A stretch of 64,000 nt of DNA from Sycobia sp. Sy_11 (lineage: Eukaryota; Arthropoda; Insecta; Hymenoptera; Epichrysomallidae), in the NCBI GenBank assembly GCA_018907035.1, contig JACCIC010000228.1:747501-811500 (forward strand), written 5' to 3'. The first letter of the stretch is position 1, and each line of letters starts with the position of its first letter. This document shows, piece after piece, positions 1 through 10,715 of this stretch. Both the position numbers and the translations under genes were made by a program. Below the pieces are notes generated by a model. It was not told the origin of the DNA. It worked only from the letters and a program-made list of their open reading frames with translations, and did not search any database.

Positions 1-219
1 CCTTGACCACTTCTATTATTCCTTCAACTAGGCCCCTGCCATGCTCGGCTTATATCTCATCTTTCTACTACAACCTTAATTTCTGCCTTCCTCCACATAT
101 AAACTATTTAATTAGCGCGTGAAAAAAGTCGCTCTGAAAATAATAGCTTCTTGGTTTTTATACGTCAAGAATAAATATTTGTCAGGGGAAAAAATGAGAA
201 TACCCTTACTGGTTTTACC
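1..219. other. No recognised feature
   Basis: AT-rich sequence with no open frame, repeat or RNA-like structure that I can support. It may be the outer flank or 5' region of the LINE that follows. Confidence 0.4.
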
Positions 220-282
220 TGCGAAGAAGAAATACATTAATTTTTATCTGCATCCCCCCACTGAACTGCATAAATAATCCCT

Positions 283-423
283 ATGGAAACTTTCTTGCCT
301 CACTCCCACCTTTCCATATAATAGCTGTCACTGAGACAAAATTTATATAATATATTGTTTATGGTCAATAAACACTTCATCGTTATACGGAATAATCGAA
401 ATAGAAACGTAGGTAATGTTGCG

Positions 424-474
<51 letters not shown>

Positions 475-661
475 TAATAATTTTGATGTCAATCTTTTGT
501 GCTCTGCCACGACTGATTGGATTTCAAGACCTGCTTTCCCAGAATATATTTTGTGTGAAGTAATCCCTAGGGCCGGTGATCCTATTTTTTTAGGCGTCGT
601 ATATAGACCATCACATGACCCTTTTATTCAAGATGTAACGTTCCTATCCCCCTCAGGATAG
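283..661 (+). pseudogene. LINE endonuclease fragment with a (TA)n expansion
   Basis: The translation includes FHIIAVTET (an endonuclease N-terminal strand, near 302-331), then a long (IY)n stretch, then EYILCEVIPRAGDPIFLGVV and YRPSH, which match the middle of LINE endonucleases. A short normal Y-I segment seems to have become a (TA)n microsatellite inside the coding region. The frame ends at about 661, where the inserted sequence begins. The catalytic GDFN-type motif lies after the insertion, near 2230, as MGDF. Confidence 0.7.
425..472. repeat. (TA)n microsatellite inside LINE endonuclease
   Basis: About 24 uninterrupted TA units. Both sides stay in the same endonuclease reading frame, so this is an expansion within former coding sequence rather than an insertion target. 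Confidence 0.95.
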
Positions 662-954
662 ACTACACGGTATTTTCCCAGGGTAGTTTGAGAGGGGTGG
701 AAATATTTCGGGATCGGACGGCGGATCAGGATAATTTGTGTAATTGTACAAGTACACAGTATATTTTTAATAACAATAAAACATAAGTTTATTCAGCAAA
801 TCCTCTATTTACAAGATTCTGAAATAAATACATTAGAAACAAAATAATTAATAAAAGGTAATTTACGGCTAGATTTATTTACATAATTACTTATACTTAA
901 GTTCGCATTATTACCCGCGATACGTATAATAGGATGAAATAAGATAAGCATAAC

Positions 955-1140
955 TCCGCTGGTCTTTTGAGGAGCGCCTCGCAACCAGGATCACGTTTAC
1001 TTAAGGATAGGTAAAATTATTAACCGTCTATCTTTTGAGGAGCGCCTCACAACAGAGATCAAGCTGATAATTTCGGAAAGTAAGTAAATGTAAAGTATAA
1101 ATAAACGGCTGGTCTTTTGAGGAGCGCCTCGCAGAATCAA
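955..1140. repeat. Three dispersed copies of a GAGGAGCGCCTCGCA motif
   Basis: The core TCTTTTGAGGAGCGCCTC occurs near 964, 1031 and 1114 (one copy ends in CACA rather than CGCA), each followed by a variable A-rich spacer. Spacing is about 70 then 80 bases. Each copy has a short self-complementary GAGG...CCTC. A direct repeat with such regular spacing suggests a protein-binding or promoter array in the inserted element; the function is unknown. Confidence 0.7.
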
Positions 1141-1482
1141 ACTAATAGTTTCGGACAGGATTTTCAAGATAGAGTTTATTGAGTTCTGGATAAGTTTTTA
1201 GCTCCGGGGAGAATTCATGTGAATCAACTTCGGGGCAGTTGGTTCACCGGGCGAACTCTCGATTTTGCCTTTTGCAGGCCCTTTTATAATAAAATACTTG
1301 TATAATTCCGTCGCCGCTCGTTTAATTTCTAACGAGGCGCCGAATTATAATAATTATATTAATAATAATAATTAATAATAATGATATTTAATAATAATTA
1401 TAATAATTATTATTTACCATTTGATGTTTGAACTTGCAACCGGTGTGCTGCGCACAGTGATTGTATACATGCATACGTGCTT

Positions 1483-1485
<3 letters not shown>

Positions 1486-1514
<29 letters not shown>

Positions 1515-1526
1515 CTATATATATAT
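1486..1526. repeat. (TA)n microsatellite
   Basis: Alternating TA with one interrupting C. Confidence 0.9.
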
Positions 1527-1720
1527 CGTAAGTACATTTAGTCATGTGATTTAAATGATTTAATTAAATACAGCGGGTGCATTCGTTTTCGGACACCCGT
1601 TGTATACATTGGAATATGAAAAATATGAAATACATTGCGCGCGTTCGCCTACCGCAATATTCGTTACTGGCTCGCGCTGATCGATGACAGCGTGTAGTAG
1701 TGTGTGTATGCGGCGCGTAT

Positions 1721-1793
1721 TAGAGGGGATAGCGGCCGCCGGTCTAATACACTTGACGCGCTCTCTCTTGCCGCGCGCAGTGTATCCCCTCTA
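1721..1793. repeat. Inverted repeat, 11-base arms
   Basis: TAGAGGGGATA at 1721-1731 is repeated in inverse at 1783-1793 (TATCCCCTCTA). The 51-base loop contains a NotI-like GCGGCCGC and further GC-rich sequence. It may form a hairpin or mark the end of a small nested element. Confidence 0.6.
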
Positions 1794-2204
1794 TCGTATA
1801 CTTCTGGCTTAGATTAGTAGTAGAGAGAGAGACTAGGTATTGCGTTCTCTCTCTACTTGTTCGGTTTTCGGCGGTTGCGTCGACTACCTTCTTCAGTAGT
1901 CGTCGCAACCTTTGTCTATTTCCGGTATGTTTACCGCGTGATATTTAATATAATATGTACTAGTTTTAATTTAATTTTATCTTTGTAACTCAAATATACA
2001 ATATTTAATGTACCATTAACTTTTTATATATTGAATTTCGTAGATGTATATAGGTACATCCACGAAAATAGATATAATAGTAGTTTGCAAGAAAAACTGT
2101 CATTTCTTTTTGTGTATGCGCGATATATTGTGTAGTGAATTTACGTGCTGTTCGAAATGAATTTAAAGGTACTAACTTCATTGAAGATCTCATCTCATCC
2201 ATGA

Positions 2205-4575
2205 TCACTTCCTCACAAGGTTATAATGGGTGATTTCATTGTAGACCTACTAACAGAGACAGATGACAACTTTCTTTAAGGATTTACTCTACAAGAACTC
2301 CCTCTTACCCATCCTCGATGACGCCATGCATCTTACATCAACATCTGACACGTGGTTGGAGCTTTGCTTTGTAGATACTAAGGATTTTAGACATGATTTT
2401 ATTGCTGCCACTCGAGTTGTATCAACGGCCCCATCCATCAAGAGAAACTTCTCCTATTATAATTTTTTTTAGAATCATGTAACTGAATGAACATGAACAT
2501 GAATCATGTCAACCATGTGACATAGAGGCTGCACTGAATTATCTCAATACCCATGTGCTTAAAGGCCTAACCCTCTCTGTCCGATTACGTACCCACTCAT
2601 CGCACAGAAAATCTGTATATAATTGGTGCTCTAAATATACCAAACAGCAAATTCAAAAGCGTAATCTTCTCTATCTCAAATATAGACGCTCTAGACTGCA
2701 AACTGATGTCGAAAAGTATAGGAAGTCACAACATATGACTTGGTAACAAACTGTATATATATATATATACAGGTATACTCAAGGTAACATCACTTTCAAC
2801 AGCGACTATCCAAAATCAAAGACTCTAAACAACTCTGGCAAGCATTGAGAACCTTAGATCTGTTAAAGAGTCAGGACACTCCTGCTCTCAAAATACCGAT
2901 TGACAACCTCAATCAATACTTCGCTGCCATATCGACAGATTCAAGCCGTTCACCACCATATTCTCGTCGTACACATCATCCTTCTACCAACTCTCCCACT
3001 ATCTCATCATTTAGTTTTAGTACTATATCCAAAAATGATATATACAAGGCCTCCCAACACTTCAAATCACAAGCCAAAGGTACAGATGGATTCCCGAAAG
3101 ATTTCATATCAGCAACACTCCCAGTCAGAGACTCTTACATTGCAATTATTTTCAATGAATCCATAAAACAGACTTAACTCCCATCAATATGGTATAAATC
3201 CATAATATTCTCTATACCAAAGATGAAGTTCCCAAAGTCTCTGAGTGACTATCATCCAATTTCAATAATAAATTTCATATCCAAAATCTTTAAAAAAATC
3301 ATGCATAACGAGTTGACGAAGCTCTCGTCACAAAATAATACACTAAATGAAATCCAAATAGGATTTCGACCTGGCTCCAGTACCGAGAATGTCCTTTTAT
3401 GGCTCTTGGAACATCGGAGGAAGGGCATGAATAAGAAATATGATTATGCTACAATTACATCACGATTATGCTACAATTCGATTTCTCTAAAGCTTTCGAC
3501 AAAGTCTCTAATCCTATCCTTCTGAATAAACTGTCTGCTACTGGTTATAATCAAGAGGTTATAATGTAGTTCAATTCATATCTCTCTGGTAGAGAACAAA
3601 GAGTGGTCGCATCGAATGGTGAGAAGTCCAAATTTATAGGTACCAATCTCCGTGTTCCACAGGGCTCTATTCTCGGACCGGTAATTTTCTCAATTTACAT
3701 TAATGACATTTGTTCTAATATACCACACCCTTTACTATATGCAGATGACTTGCAGATATTCATTCAATGTCACTTGATGAAAGCAGAACAGCAATTAAAA
3801 AATTAAGTAGACAGGCAGTTGCTGTCTCCAATTGGTCCAATCGCAATATGTTTAAGCTTAACTCCATAAAAAGAAAGCAATAGTCTTTGGACCTCCATAT
3901 TTCATCAATCTGTTCAAAGGCAAATATTTATGGTTAATCGCATCATTATCCCATTTCAAGACTCAGTTGTAAGCCATGTTGTTGAATTAGATAGTAAACT
4001 TACATCGTAAAACCATGTACTTAATATCTCAAACAAAAGTAATTCCGTTCTCTATCGGCTTTATTTTAGAAAATCCCCAACTTTCTCCCGAAGAAAACAT
4101 CTTATTCAAGCTTTGGTCTTTCCTCTGATAGACTAGTGTTCTCTCATTCTCACTGACATTACGGTTGAGCTCGATCTGAAGTGAAAAGTTTGTTAAACAA
4201 GGGAATCCGCTACATCTATGACATTAGAAAGAGCGATCATGTATTAAATTATATGAATAATCTGCGATGGCTCAGAGCTTCTACTCGAAGAAAACAGTCT
4301 TCAGAGCTGTGTGTCTCCTATACAAATTATTCCAAATGCGACGGCCCATCTACTTACTCAACTACTTTTCTGAATATACACGCCCTCGACCTCTTAGAGG
4401 ACATCCAGCCCCTTTAGCAATCCTATCAAACTCCAAACGCGTTCAGCCCCAATTCTTTCATATCATCTCTGCTTACTTATGGAATTTTCTCCCTCTACCT
4501 TGTCCTCTTTTAAACTGGCCCTATTTAACCACGTATATTATGAGCAAGTTTCCACGTAGTATCTTTTATCTCTGA
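2205..4575 (+). pseudogene. LINE ORF2 remnant: endonuclease end, reverse transcriptase, C-terminal region
   Basis: In order on the + strand: MGDF (endonuclease, near 2227); STSDTWLELCFVD (near 2340); a linker near 2560-2750; the RT fingers with SDYHPISIINFISKIFKK (near 3245) and GFRPGSSTENVLLW (near 3362); then VPQGSILGPVIF (near 3652) and YADDLQIF (near 3740), which holds the catalytic aspartates; then a C-terminal stretch with RYIYDIRKSDHV (near 4210). At least five frameshifts or stops separate these pieces, including a small duplication near 3440-3475. It is non-functional. Confidence 0.8.
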
Positions 4576-4808
4576 ACACTAATCCTATCCTTCTGTAGAA
4601 TTAGCCAACCCGTCATTTTTTTACCCTAACTACCTGAGTCCTTTCCATCACCAACTCATACTCATTTTATTATAAATTTGTTTAATTTTATTATACAACA
4701 CTATTGTAATTTATATATCGTCAATGTAAATTAAACTACGCTTATTTTTACAAAATGTAATGAAATTTACTTACCCTGTACAACATGCTGTACATATAAT
4801 AAAACCAA

Positions 4809-4853
4809 ATTATCTATTTATCTATCTATCTATCGCTCTCTCTCTCTCTCTCT
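4809..4853. repeat. (TATC)n then (TC)n, LINE 3' tail
   Basis: Short tetranucleotide run followed by a TC run directly after the LINE polyadenylation-like signal at about 4797. Simple-repeat tails are common at LINE 3' ends. Confidence 0.75.
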
Positions 4854-5369
4854 TTAATTACTTTAATCTCATTTATCTCTAATTTTGATTTTTAATTCTA
4901 ACTACTTCCAATCTCGTTCTAATCCAATATACTCTCAATTAAGGTTAAAATTTCTTCTTACCTAATAATTTTAACGATAAGAGGAAGATTCAATACTCCC
5001 ACAGTGCAACAACTCTATGTTCGAAACTCTCACGCCACGATCTCTAATTTTTCGGAAGAAAGGCACCAGAACAACTAGTCGTGTCGACGTCCAAGGGGTG
5101 AGAGCACGAAGTCCGCGTTTTCTTCCCGCCGTTCCTTAAGCGTTCTCTCCTTTTGCCCCCATCAATCGTCGTGCCTAATCCGCACCAATAAAACGCGGGA
5201 ACAGCGAGCGCCGATGTCATAAACAATCTGCGTGAGAGAGGCCCTCATGGTCTAAAGATTTTGAAACGACGAATACCCCGTCGCATTTGAAAATCAAATT
5301 GAAATGCTCAATATGTCTTAAATCCCTCATCTTTTCCGATAAATACCTACCAAAGTCACACTAACAGAA
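4854..5369. other. No recognised feature
   Basis: Mixed AT-rich sequence with a slightly GC-rich patch at 5030-5200. No open frame resembles a family I know. Confidence 0.4.
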
Positions 5370-6680
5370 AATATACAAATTTACCGCAACCCTCATTAAG
5401 CAATCCACCTTTAGCAAATTTATTACAATTCTACAATCAGATCGCACCAATACTAAATCACTACAAACCACCAGCATAAAGAACATAATACGCCTAATAA
5501 TAATAATCAAACAAATAGAGGATTATAAATAATAAATTCTGGATATGTACCGGGAATGTCTACACTTTACTTCAATGAAACAAAAATATCCCATCTATTA
5601 AAGCGATGTATCCTACACTTGAAAGGGGAACTAAAAGAAAATCTAGACGAGTTCTTCCAAAAATTAGAAGAAAGCCAAGATATATTCTAAAATTCCAGAT
5701 GATGACATCTTAAGCTTTATTCCAATAATCTTTGGAGAAAAGGGTATTACTTGGGTTCGCCCGATATACAAAAATTGGAAATCGATTACTGATTTAAAAA
5801 ACGCATAGCGACAACAATTCAGACCATTTCACCGAGACCATTTCAACTCCCTAGATGAGTTACAAAAAGTAGGTCAGAAGCTTGAATTAAAGAGAGACTT
5901 TGAACGTCCATATAAAACACCGCCACTACGAAAATATACAATGGTGCAACCAGTAGCCTGCGAATCAGAAGCAAGAAATTCAAATATAGCAGCATTTGAA
6001 AACGAAAGTACTAAAAAAAGTTACTCTTGTAGAGCCTTCGAAGAGTAATCAAATATGAAAAAATGTCAAGAAGATCCATAGAACGGAAAAGAGACAATAG
6101 AGAAAGCTCACCTAGTTGGGATCAAAGTAGAAGAGAAACACCTTCAAGGCATCAATCAAGACGTAGAGATAGATCTCCAACCCAGAAAAAATATACACTC
6201 AACCATAAAAAAAAAACAAAAAACACAAATAAATCCCAATATTTTAATGATAGAAGAGAAAGATCCCCATATTATAATGATAGAAGAGAAAACGTCCCGT
6301 ATTATAATAATAAAAGAGACCAACTACCATATGATAATAATAGAAGAACAGACCAAACACCATATTACGAAAAACTACGTGGTCAATCACCACTATACAA
6401 TGGTCGATAAAGAAGTCGGTCACCAACATATAACCAACCCATCTGGAGAAATAAATCACCAAAAAAAGAAAAGGTGAACCAATCAGAAAATAATCAAAAA
6501 ATCTGCGCATTAGTAAGAAATAAGATATCAACAGAAAACAGACCCTGCTGGGTAAATGACCAAAATGATCACTGGGCAAATAAACTGCCCATATAAACGA
6601 AGCATATCTTGTTAAAAACGTGGAAAACTAGGTGTTACTGTACCTGAATGCCCTAGATGCAATCCTAATCAAATGTAAGT
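5370..6680 (+). pseudogene. Decayed gag of an LTR retrotransposon
   Basis: Translated pieces read as a capsid-type domain (FGEKGITWVRPIYKNWKS near 5730, then FRPFHRDHFNSLDELQKV near 5820), an arginine-rich segment with repeated YYNDRR units (6063-6410), and two degraded CCHC knuckles near 6540-6660 (CWVNDQNDHWANKLP with two cysteines lost, then CPRC). This order is typical of gag from Ty3-type elements. Stops and frameshifts occur throughout, and no matching pol or LTR is seen next to it. The class within LTR elements is inferred. Confidence 0.6.
6236..6400 (+). repeat. In-frame repeat of about 33-36 bases in gag
   Basis: Five diverged units of YYNDRRE-like sequence (tattataatgatagaaga and variants) encode 10-12 residue repeats. 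Such basic tyrosine-rich repeats often sit between capsid and zinc knuckles. Confidence 0.7.
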
Positions 6681-6937
6681 AAACCAATAAGGTAAAAGGA
6701 AAATGGAGTTCATCCTTCTGCCTAATGGAAAGAAACTCCAGACAATTTAGAAAAAATAAAAACACATCCCAATAATACAAAACAATTTTCATCCATACTA
6801 AGCATAAATCTATCATATATTTTCAAATGAATATAATCATATATTATTTGTGATTAACTAATGTTCAATGTAGATTTTTTTAGTAAACTTATATAAACAT
6901 ATAGGTAAATACTCAGAAACTGGGCTATCATTATAAT
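6681..6937. other. No recognised feature
   Basis: AT-rich, no coding signal that I can support. Confidence 0.4.
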
Positions 6938-7460
6938 GTAAATTTAATGTTAGAGTCAGGTAAATTGGCTAAAACTTACCATTCTTTATTCACATAAAAG
7001 TTATATTTTACATTTAAGTCAAGAAGGTGGAATTCCTATAAATATTATACTAATAAATTTAGAGTGCGGATATGGTACATAAAGTAGGATGCTGGCTTTT
7101 TCCTTTTAATTTGGTTCCTAAGAATGAACCGTAGCGGTTCAAAACGTTAGATACCAAAGGAGAAGTTTAAACTTAAATTTAAAGTGGCGGAGATACTCAG
7201 GTTGCTTTTTACTATCATAGAATATAGTCTGCTATTTTTTAGTGTTTTTATTTTCTTTTGTTAATATTTTGTTTTTATTTGTTTTATTTTTAATCTAAAG
7301 TCTTTTTAGTAATAATTTTTATTTCAGATTCTTCGAATGTGATAACAAACAAGAACAGTCTGACTGTCATTTAGTACTGTAATTTAGTCTGATCTATTAT
7401 AGTATAAAAACTATAAGACCGATAAAAATATTTAGTAATGTAGGCTACCATTAACTGAAA
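6938..7460 (+). mobile_element. Penelope-like element copy A, 3' fragment
   Basis: It begins with the end of the GIY-YIG coding region (aatttaatgttagagtc, shared with the copies near 32640 and 43678), runs through a decayed hammerhead-like motif (7111-7165) and ends with a decayed pseudo-LTR: aacagtctgactgtcatt near 7352 and a degenerate end near 7410-7460. It is the most diverged copy in the window. Strand follows the GIY-YIG remnant. Confidence 0.65.
7111..7160 (+). ncRNA. Decayed hammerhead-ribozyme-like motif, Penelope copy A
   Basis: The strand CTAAGAATGAACC replaces the usual core CTGATGAG plus stem II. GAACC/GGTTC can form stem II around GTAGC, followed by AAAACGTT where GAAACGTT is expected. 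Flanks TTTGGT and ACCAAA could form stem I. The core carries substitutions, so catalysis is unlikely, but the fold is still recognisable beside the other copies. Confidence 0.5.
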
Positions 7461-8230
7461 ATGTCATTATTAGGTTAGCAATATATTATTATTTTGTATG
7501 AGCGTTTCATTGTGAGAATTAAAAAAAGAAATAGTAGAAGACGTAGAACTCCGGTTTCAAGATATAACCACGGCGATCTATATTTTGGTATATATTTCAA
7601 GATATTACAACAAATACAACTGCAATTATGACCTCAGCGTCAACAATATCAATGGTAGTCGAAAAATTCTGCAATTACGATCTCGACTAAATATGAATAA
7701 ACTCAGTGTGATGGTTGTTTGGATTCGTTTTTAATATCCGACCCACAATTTAAAGGTGTGAATTTTGGATCCAGCGATTTAGTGTGGAGATAATTCAGAG
7801 AAATACTCGAAATTTCGCTCACGCGTATCTCACGCGTATCCTACTCATCCAATTCCTTAATAATTGTAAACTAGGCCAGTTATAAATAAATTATATTTAA
7901 GATATAATAGTCACAGGTTTAATAGAATGCAAATAAATTTATGCAATAATTATTGTTAAGAAATATGTCAATTTAATTAACTAGTGATAAATAAAGTTTT
8001 AAAAAGTTGAAAAATAATTAAATATTTATAATAAAATATAACAGGGTTTACTTAAACTTTAAATCTAGATTATGTGTTATATAATAGTCTTTTATATCGT
8101 ATAATAATAGACAATAGTAAAGTACATAATTAAAATACAAATTATATAATTTATTCTTTCATGTGAATTAAATTACTTTAATAAGATAAAAGAGAATAAT
8201 GTCACGTATTTGTACATTAAGAAATTCATT
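7461..8230. other. No recognised feature
   Basis: Very AT-rich (intron-like) sequence; no open frames or repeats that I can assign. Confidence 0.4.
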
Positions 8231-8620
8231 GTGAACTAAAACAAATATCAAAATGTGACGGAAATCGAGTAGATACCATAGATCTAATCTATACGGAAAA
8301 AATTTCGTCGGCAAGTTTCAGGGCCACACTGCCTGTCTTTCTTGTGAGCCGTACTTTCTCTCCGCTATTTCATAACTTGTAGACTGAGTCTTCGGTAATT
8401 GTTAATAAAGTAAGTTCATGTATTTCAAGTTTTTTTCTCAATTATGTAGGATCCTTTCCCGTACTTCGTTAATCCTCACATGCTCGAGCATAAATAGTGT
8501 CGCATCGCGCCGCGTCCTTCGATTCTGATTGCGTGATAACCCGATACACCTCTGGTAAAATAAAACAGGGGCAAAACCGTGGTTATCACAGTTAGGACAG
8601 AAATACCGCCATGAAGTTAC
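8231..8620. other. Moderately GC-rich patch with a small inverted repeat; unassigned
   Basis: Composition rises relative to both sides. GTGATAACC near 8533 and GGTTATCAC near 8582 form a 9-base inverted repeat around about 40 bases. It could be an old LTR or MITE piece. No family is recognised. Confidence 0.3.
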
Positions 8621-8767
8621 CGTGTGACGCCAGATACTTTACCAGGAACCTCACAATAATGTACAGCATCTGAAATCTTTTCCAAAGTCACTATTACTAT
8701 TTTTATTATTCGGATAATTACATCAGATATACGACGAGGTTGTGATATCATTCCAAGTTTCTTGAAG

Positions 8768-8870
8768 ATCATGTTTACAAACATTAAAAGACTAGTTTTA
8801 CTAATCACATATTAGTAATGTATTCATTACATTAGGTAGGCAAAGCCTCGCCTGTTTTATTCTAATTTTT
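8768..8870. repeat. Diverged repeat, copy 1
   Basis: The stretch with AAAGACTAGTTTTACTAATC and CTGTTTTATTCTA recurs in diverged form at 9118-9215. It is probably two copies of an old interspersed element. The family is unknown. Confidence 0.55.
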
Positions 8871-8984
8871 ATTTTACAATACTGACCGCTAGCTACAGAT
8901 CATTGTTTACCTAATAATAGTGCAGTGGTATATCTTTCTCAGTAAAGTATACAAACCTTTTTTTTACTATATTTCATATACTAT

Positions 8985-9062
8985 ATATTGAGCGCTATAG
9001 CGATAGACTAGTAACTTGGTGATCCGAGATCAAATGCCGGTCTCGGCCGATTACCACTAACT
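8985..9062 (+). repeat. Possible tRNA-derived SINE head
   Basis: The stretch agcgctatagcgatagac, then GGTGATCCGAGATCAAATGC and CCGGTCTCGGCCG, resembles tRNA A-box and B-box spacing of SINE promoters; the B-box is imperfect. There is no clear tail. A chance match cannot be excluded. Confidence 0.3.
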
Positions 9063-9117
9063 AAATAGAGCGACATTAAATAACATAACAAAAATACCGC
9101 AATATTTCTTAAAAATC

Positions 9118-9215
9118 ATTTGTAGAAACATAGAAAGACTAGTTTCTACTTATCACATACTAATAATATATTCAATAGTTTAGAATGGTAAGGACTCGTA
9201 TGTTTTATTCTATTG
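9118..9215. repeat. Diverged repeat, copy 2
   Basis: Aligns by eye with 8768-8870 (AAAGACTAGTTT, CACATACTAATAATATATTC, TGTTTTATTCTA) in the same orientation, about 350 bases away. Confidence 0.55.
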
Positions 9216-10153
9216 AATAATAATTAGTGACTACTAAATTTAAACTTTTATTTTAAATAATATATAATATATTGCACAATAACTGCAAAACTTTTCGGAG
9301 TCTGTTTATGGCTTTTTGTTACTCAGATAAGTAATACTACAATATAGTTTGCGCTTAAAGTAGTAAGTAGTAAGTTTTTTGCATTAACATTTAAAAATAT
9401 ATTAAAATTTTATCTTTATTATTATATTATTACATTTTATGCATTAATTTATTAGCTGATTTTTTATGTATATATCAGTTTGTGGACTTTAAAAATACAG
9501 AAATAACATCTTTTTTTTTATTACTTTTTTTATTAATTTTTTACTTTAAAACATTATGGTTTTCTAATAATTACCCGAATGAAAGTTTCTATTTAAACTA
9601 ATCAAACTTTGATTCAAAACTGTATTAATAGCTAAATAAGGACTGAAATTATTTGGTCATCTTATCAAAAACCCAACCGAATCTTAAAATTAAAAACGGT
9701 AAAATTAGCCGTATTTAAATATCCAAGTAAATTCATAATCTCTATGAAGATATGTTAGAAAGTATGAAAACGATTCAAATTTAAATAAGAACATTATATT
9801 GCAAGATGGAATCTAAAATAATATCATATATATTATTTTATGACATTACATTATACAGATTGTAAATTATCAAATTACAGAATGTATCATGCAAATTGTA
9901 AGCCAGAAGATATATCTCTTAAAACTGGACCATTAAAACAAACGGCTAAGTTCATTTTATATGTATCCTTATTAATAAGAGCATATTTAGATAAAATATA
10001 TCTACATTACTGAAAAACATTAATGAATAAATAATTCCAAATGCAATGTAGCATAAAAATAATGAGATCATTTACAAAGAGCCGAGTTCGTTTTCACATC
10101 ATTTTGTACAATTGCCATCTCTAGCGAATTTTGAATAAGTTAATAAAGTTAAA
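9216..10153. other. No recognised feature
   Basis: Extremely AT-rich, with many homopolymer runs. I see no coding or structural signal. Confidence 0.4.
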
Positions 10154-10715
10154 ATTAATAAATATTTTTTCATTGGTCTTACAGTCCAATCATATCAATC
10201 GAAAACAATACGTAACAATGTCAATACATCTCTAGATTAACATTAATACATCAATACACAAAAATAATAAAAATAAAAATAAAAATTAAATTAAAAATTA
10301 TAATGACAGTCAGACTGTCCTTATTTACAGTCACCCCCGTATACTAATTTGAAAATAAAATATTAGCTGAAAAAAATTTTTTCAGGGACACAGTCCCTGA
10401 TGAGGAGCCGTAGCGAGCTCGAAACGTTGGACTGGATCTTCAATTAGGTAAGGCTGTAGGGGACGGTTAGACTGCACTTTACTAACAAAATTTTTTTCAG
10501 CTAATATTTTATTTTCAGATTAGTGTATGGGGGTGACTGTAAATAAGGACAGTCTGACTGTCATTATAATTTTTAATTTAATTTTTATTTTTATTTTTAT
10601 TATTTTTGTGTATTGATGTATTAATGTTCATGTAGATATGTATTGATATTGTTACGTATTGTTTTCGATTGATTTCATTGGACTGTAAGACCAATGGAAA
10701 AATATATTTATTAAT
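10154..10715 (+). mobile_element. Penelope-like copy B: inverted pseudo-LTRs around a hammerhead motif, no ORF
   Basis: The left arm (10154-10380) and right arm (10490-10715) are near-perfect inverse copies of one pseudo-LTR: ATTAATAAATATT...GTCAGACTGTCCTTATTTA on the left, its reverse on the right. Only about 110 bases separate them, holding the hammerhead-like motif and the conserved TTAGGTAAGG...GCACTTTACTAAC block. There is no RT or GIY-YIG. It is a compact non-autonomous derivative of the family coded at 31.8-33.1 kb, or an extreme 5' truncation with an inverted terminal copy. Confidence 0.75.
10391..10434 (+). ncRNA. Hammerhead-ribozyme-like motif, best-preserved copy
   Basis: CAGTCC (10391-10396) pairs with GGACTG (10429-10434) as stem I. 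The core CTGATGAG is at 10397-10404. Stem II is GAGC (10405-10408) with GCTC (10417-10420) around CGTAGCGA. GAAAC follows at 10421-10425, then GTT as a minimal stem III and cleavage region. Hammerhead motifs with a very short stem III are known from the pseudo-LTRs of Penelope-like elements. The match is seen in sequence; activity is inferred, and may need a dimeric form because stem III is almost absent. Confidence 0.7.

Larger units (their letters stand above)
640..2160. other. About 1.5 kb insertion in the LINE; possible solo LTR or non-coding element
   Basis: LINE coding sequence stops near 640-661 and resumes near 2160-2230, so the sequence between is an insertion. It has no open frame with family resemblance. 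It contains an aataaa near 775, three copies of a GAGGAGCGCC motif (955-1140), AT-rich runs (1345-1420), a (TA)n tract and a GC-rich block (1680-1800) with an 11-base inverted repeat. It could be a solo LTR or a non-autonomous element. I could not find convincing terminal repeats or a target-site duplication, so its class is open. Confidence 0.5.
220..4835 (+). mobile_element. Decayed APE-type non-LTR retrotransposon (LINE), split by an insertion
   Basis: Fragments in order along the + strand match an apurinic-type endonuclease, a reverse transcriptase and a long C-terminal region, as in the Jockey-like LINE groups of insects. The frame breaks many times, so it is a fossil. The endonuclease half (about 283-650) is separated from the rest (from about 2160) by some 1.5 kb of foreign sequence. 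The end near 4797 carries aataaa and is followed by a (TATC)n tail, consistent with a LINE 3' end. The clade is not assigned: this needs an RT tree. The call as a LINE is firm; the exact ends are estimates. Confidence 0.8.

Noticed and set aside
6244..6579. Minus-strand hydrophobic frame over gag repeats
   Set aside because: Antisense of the YYNDRR repeat; the plus strand matches gag better.
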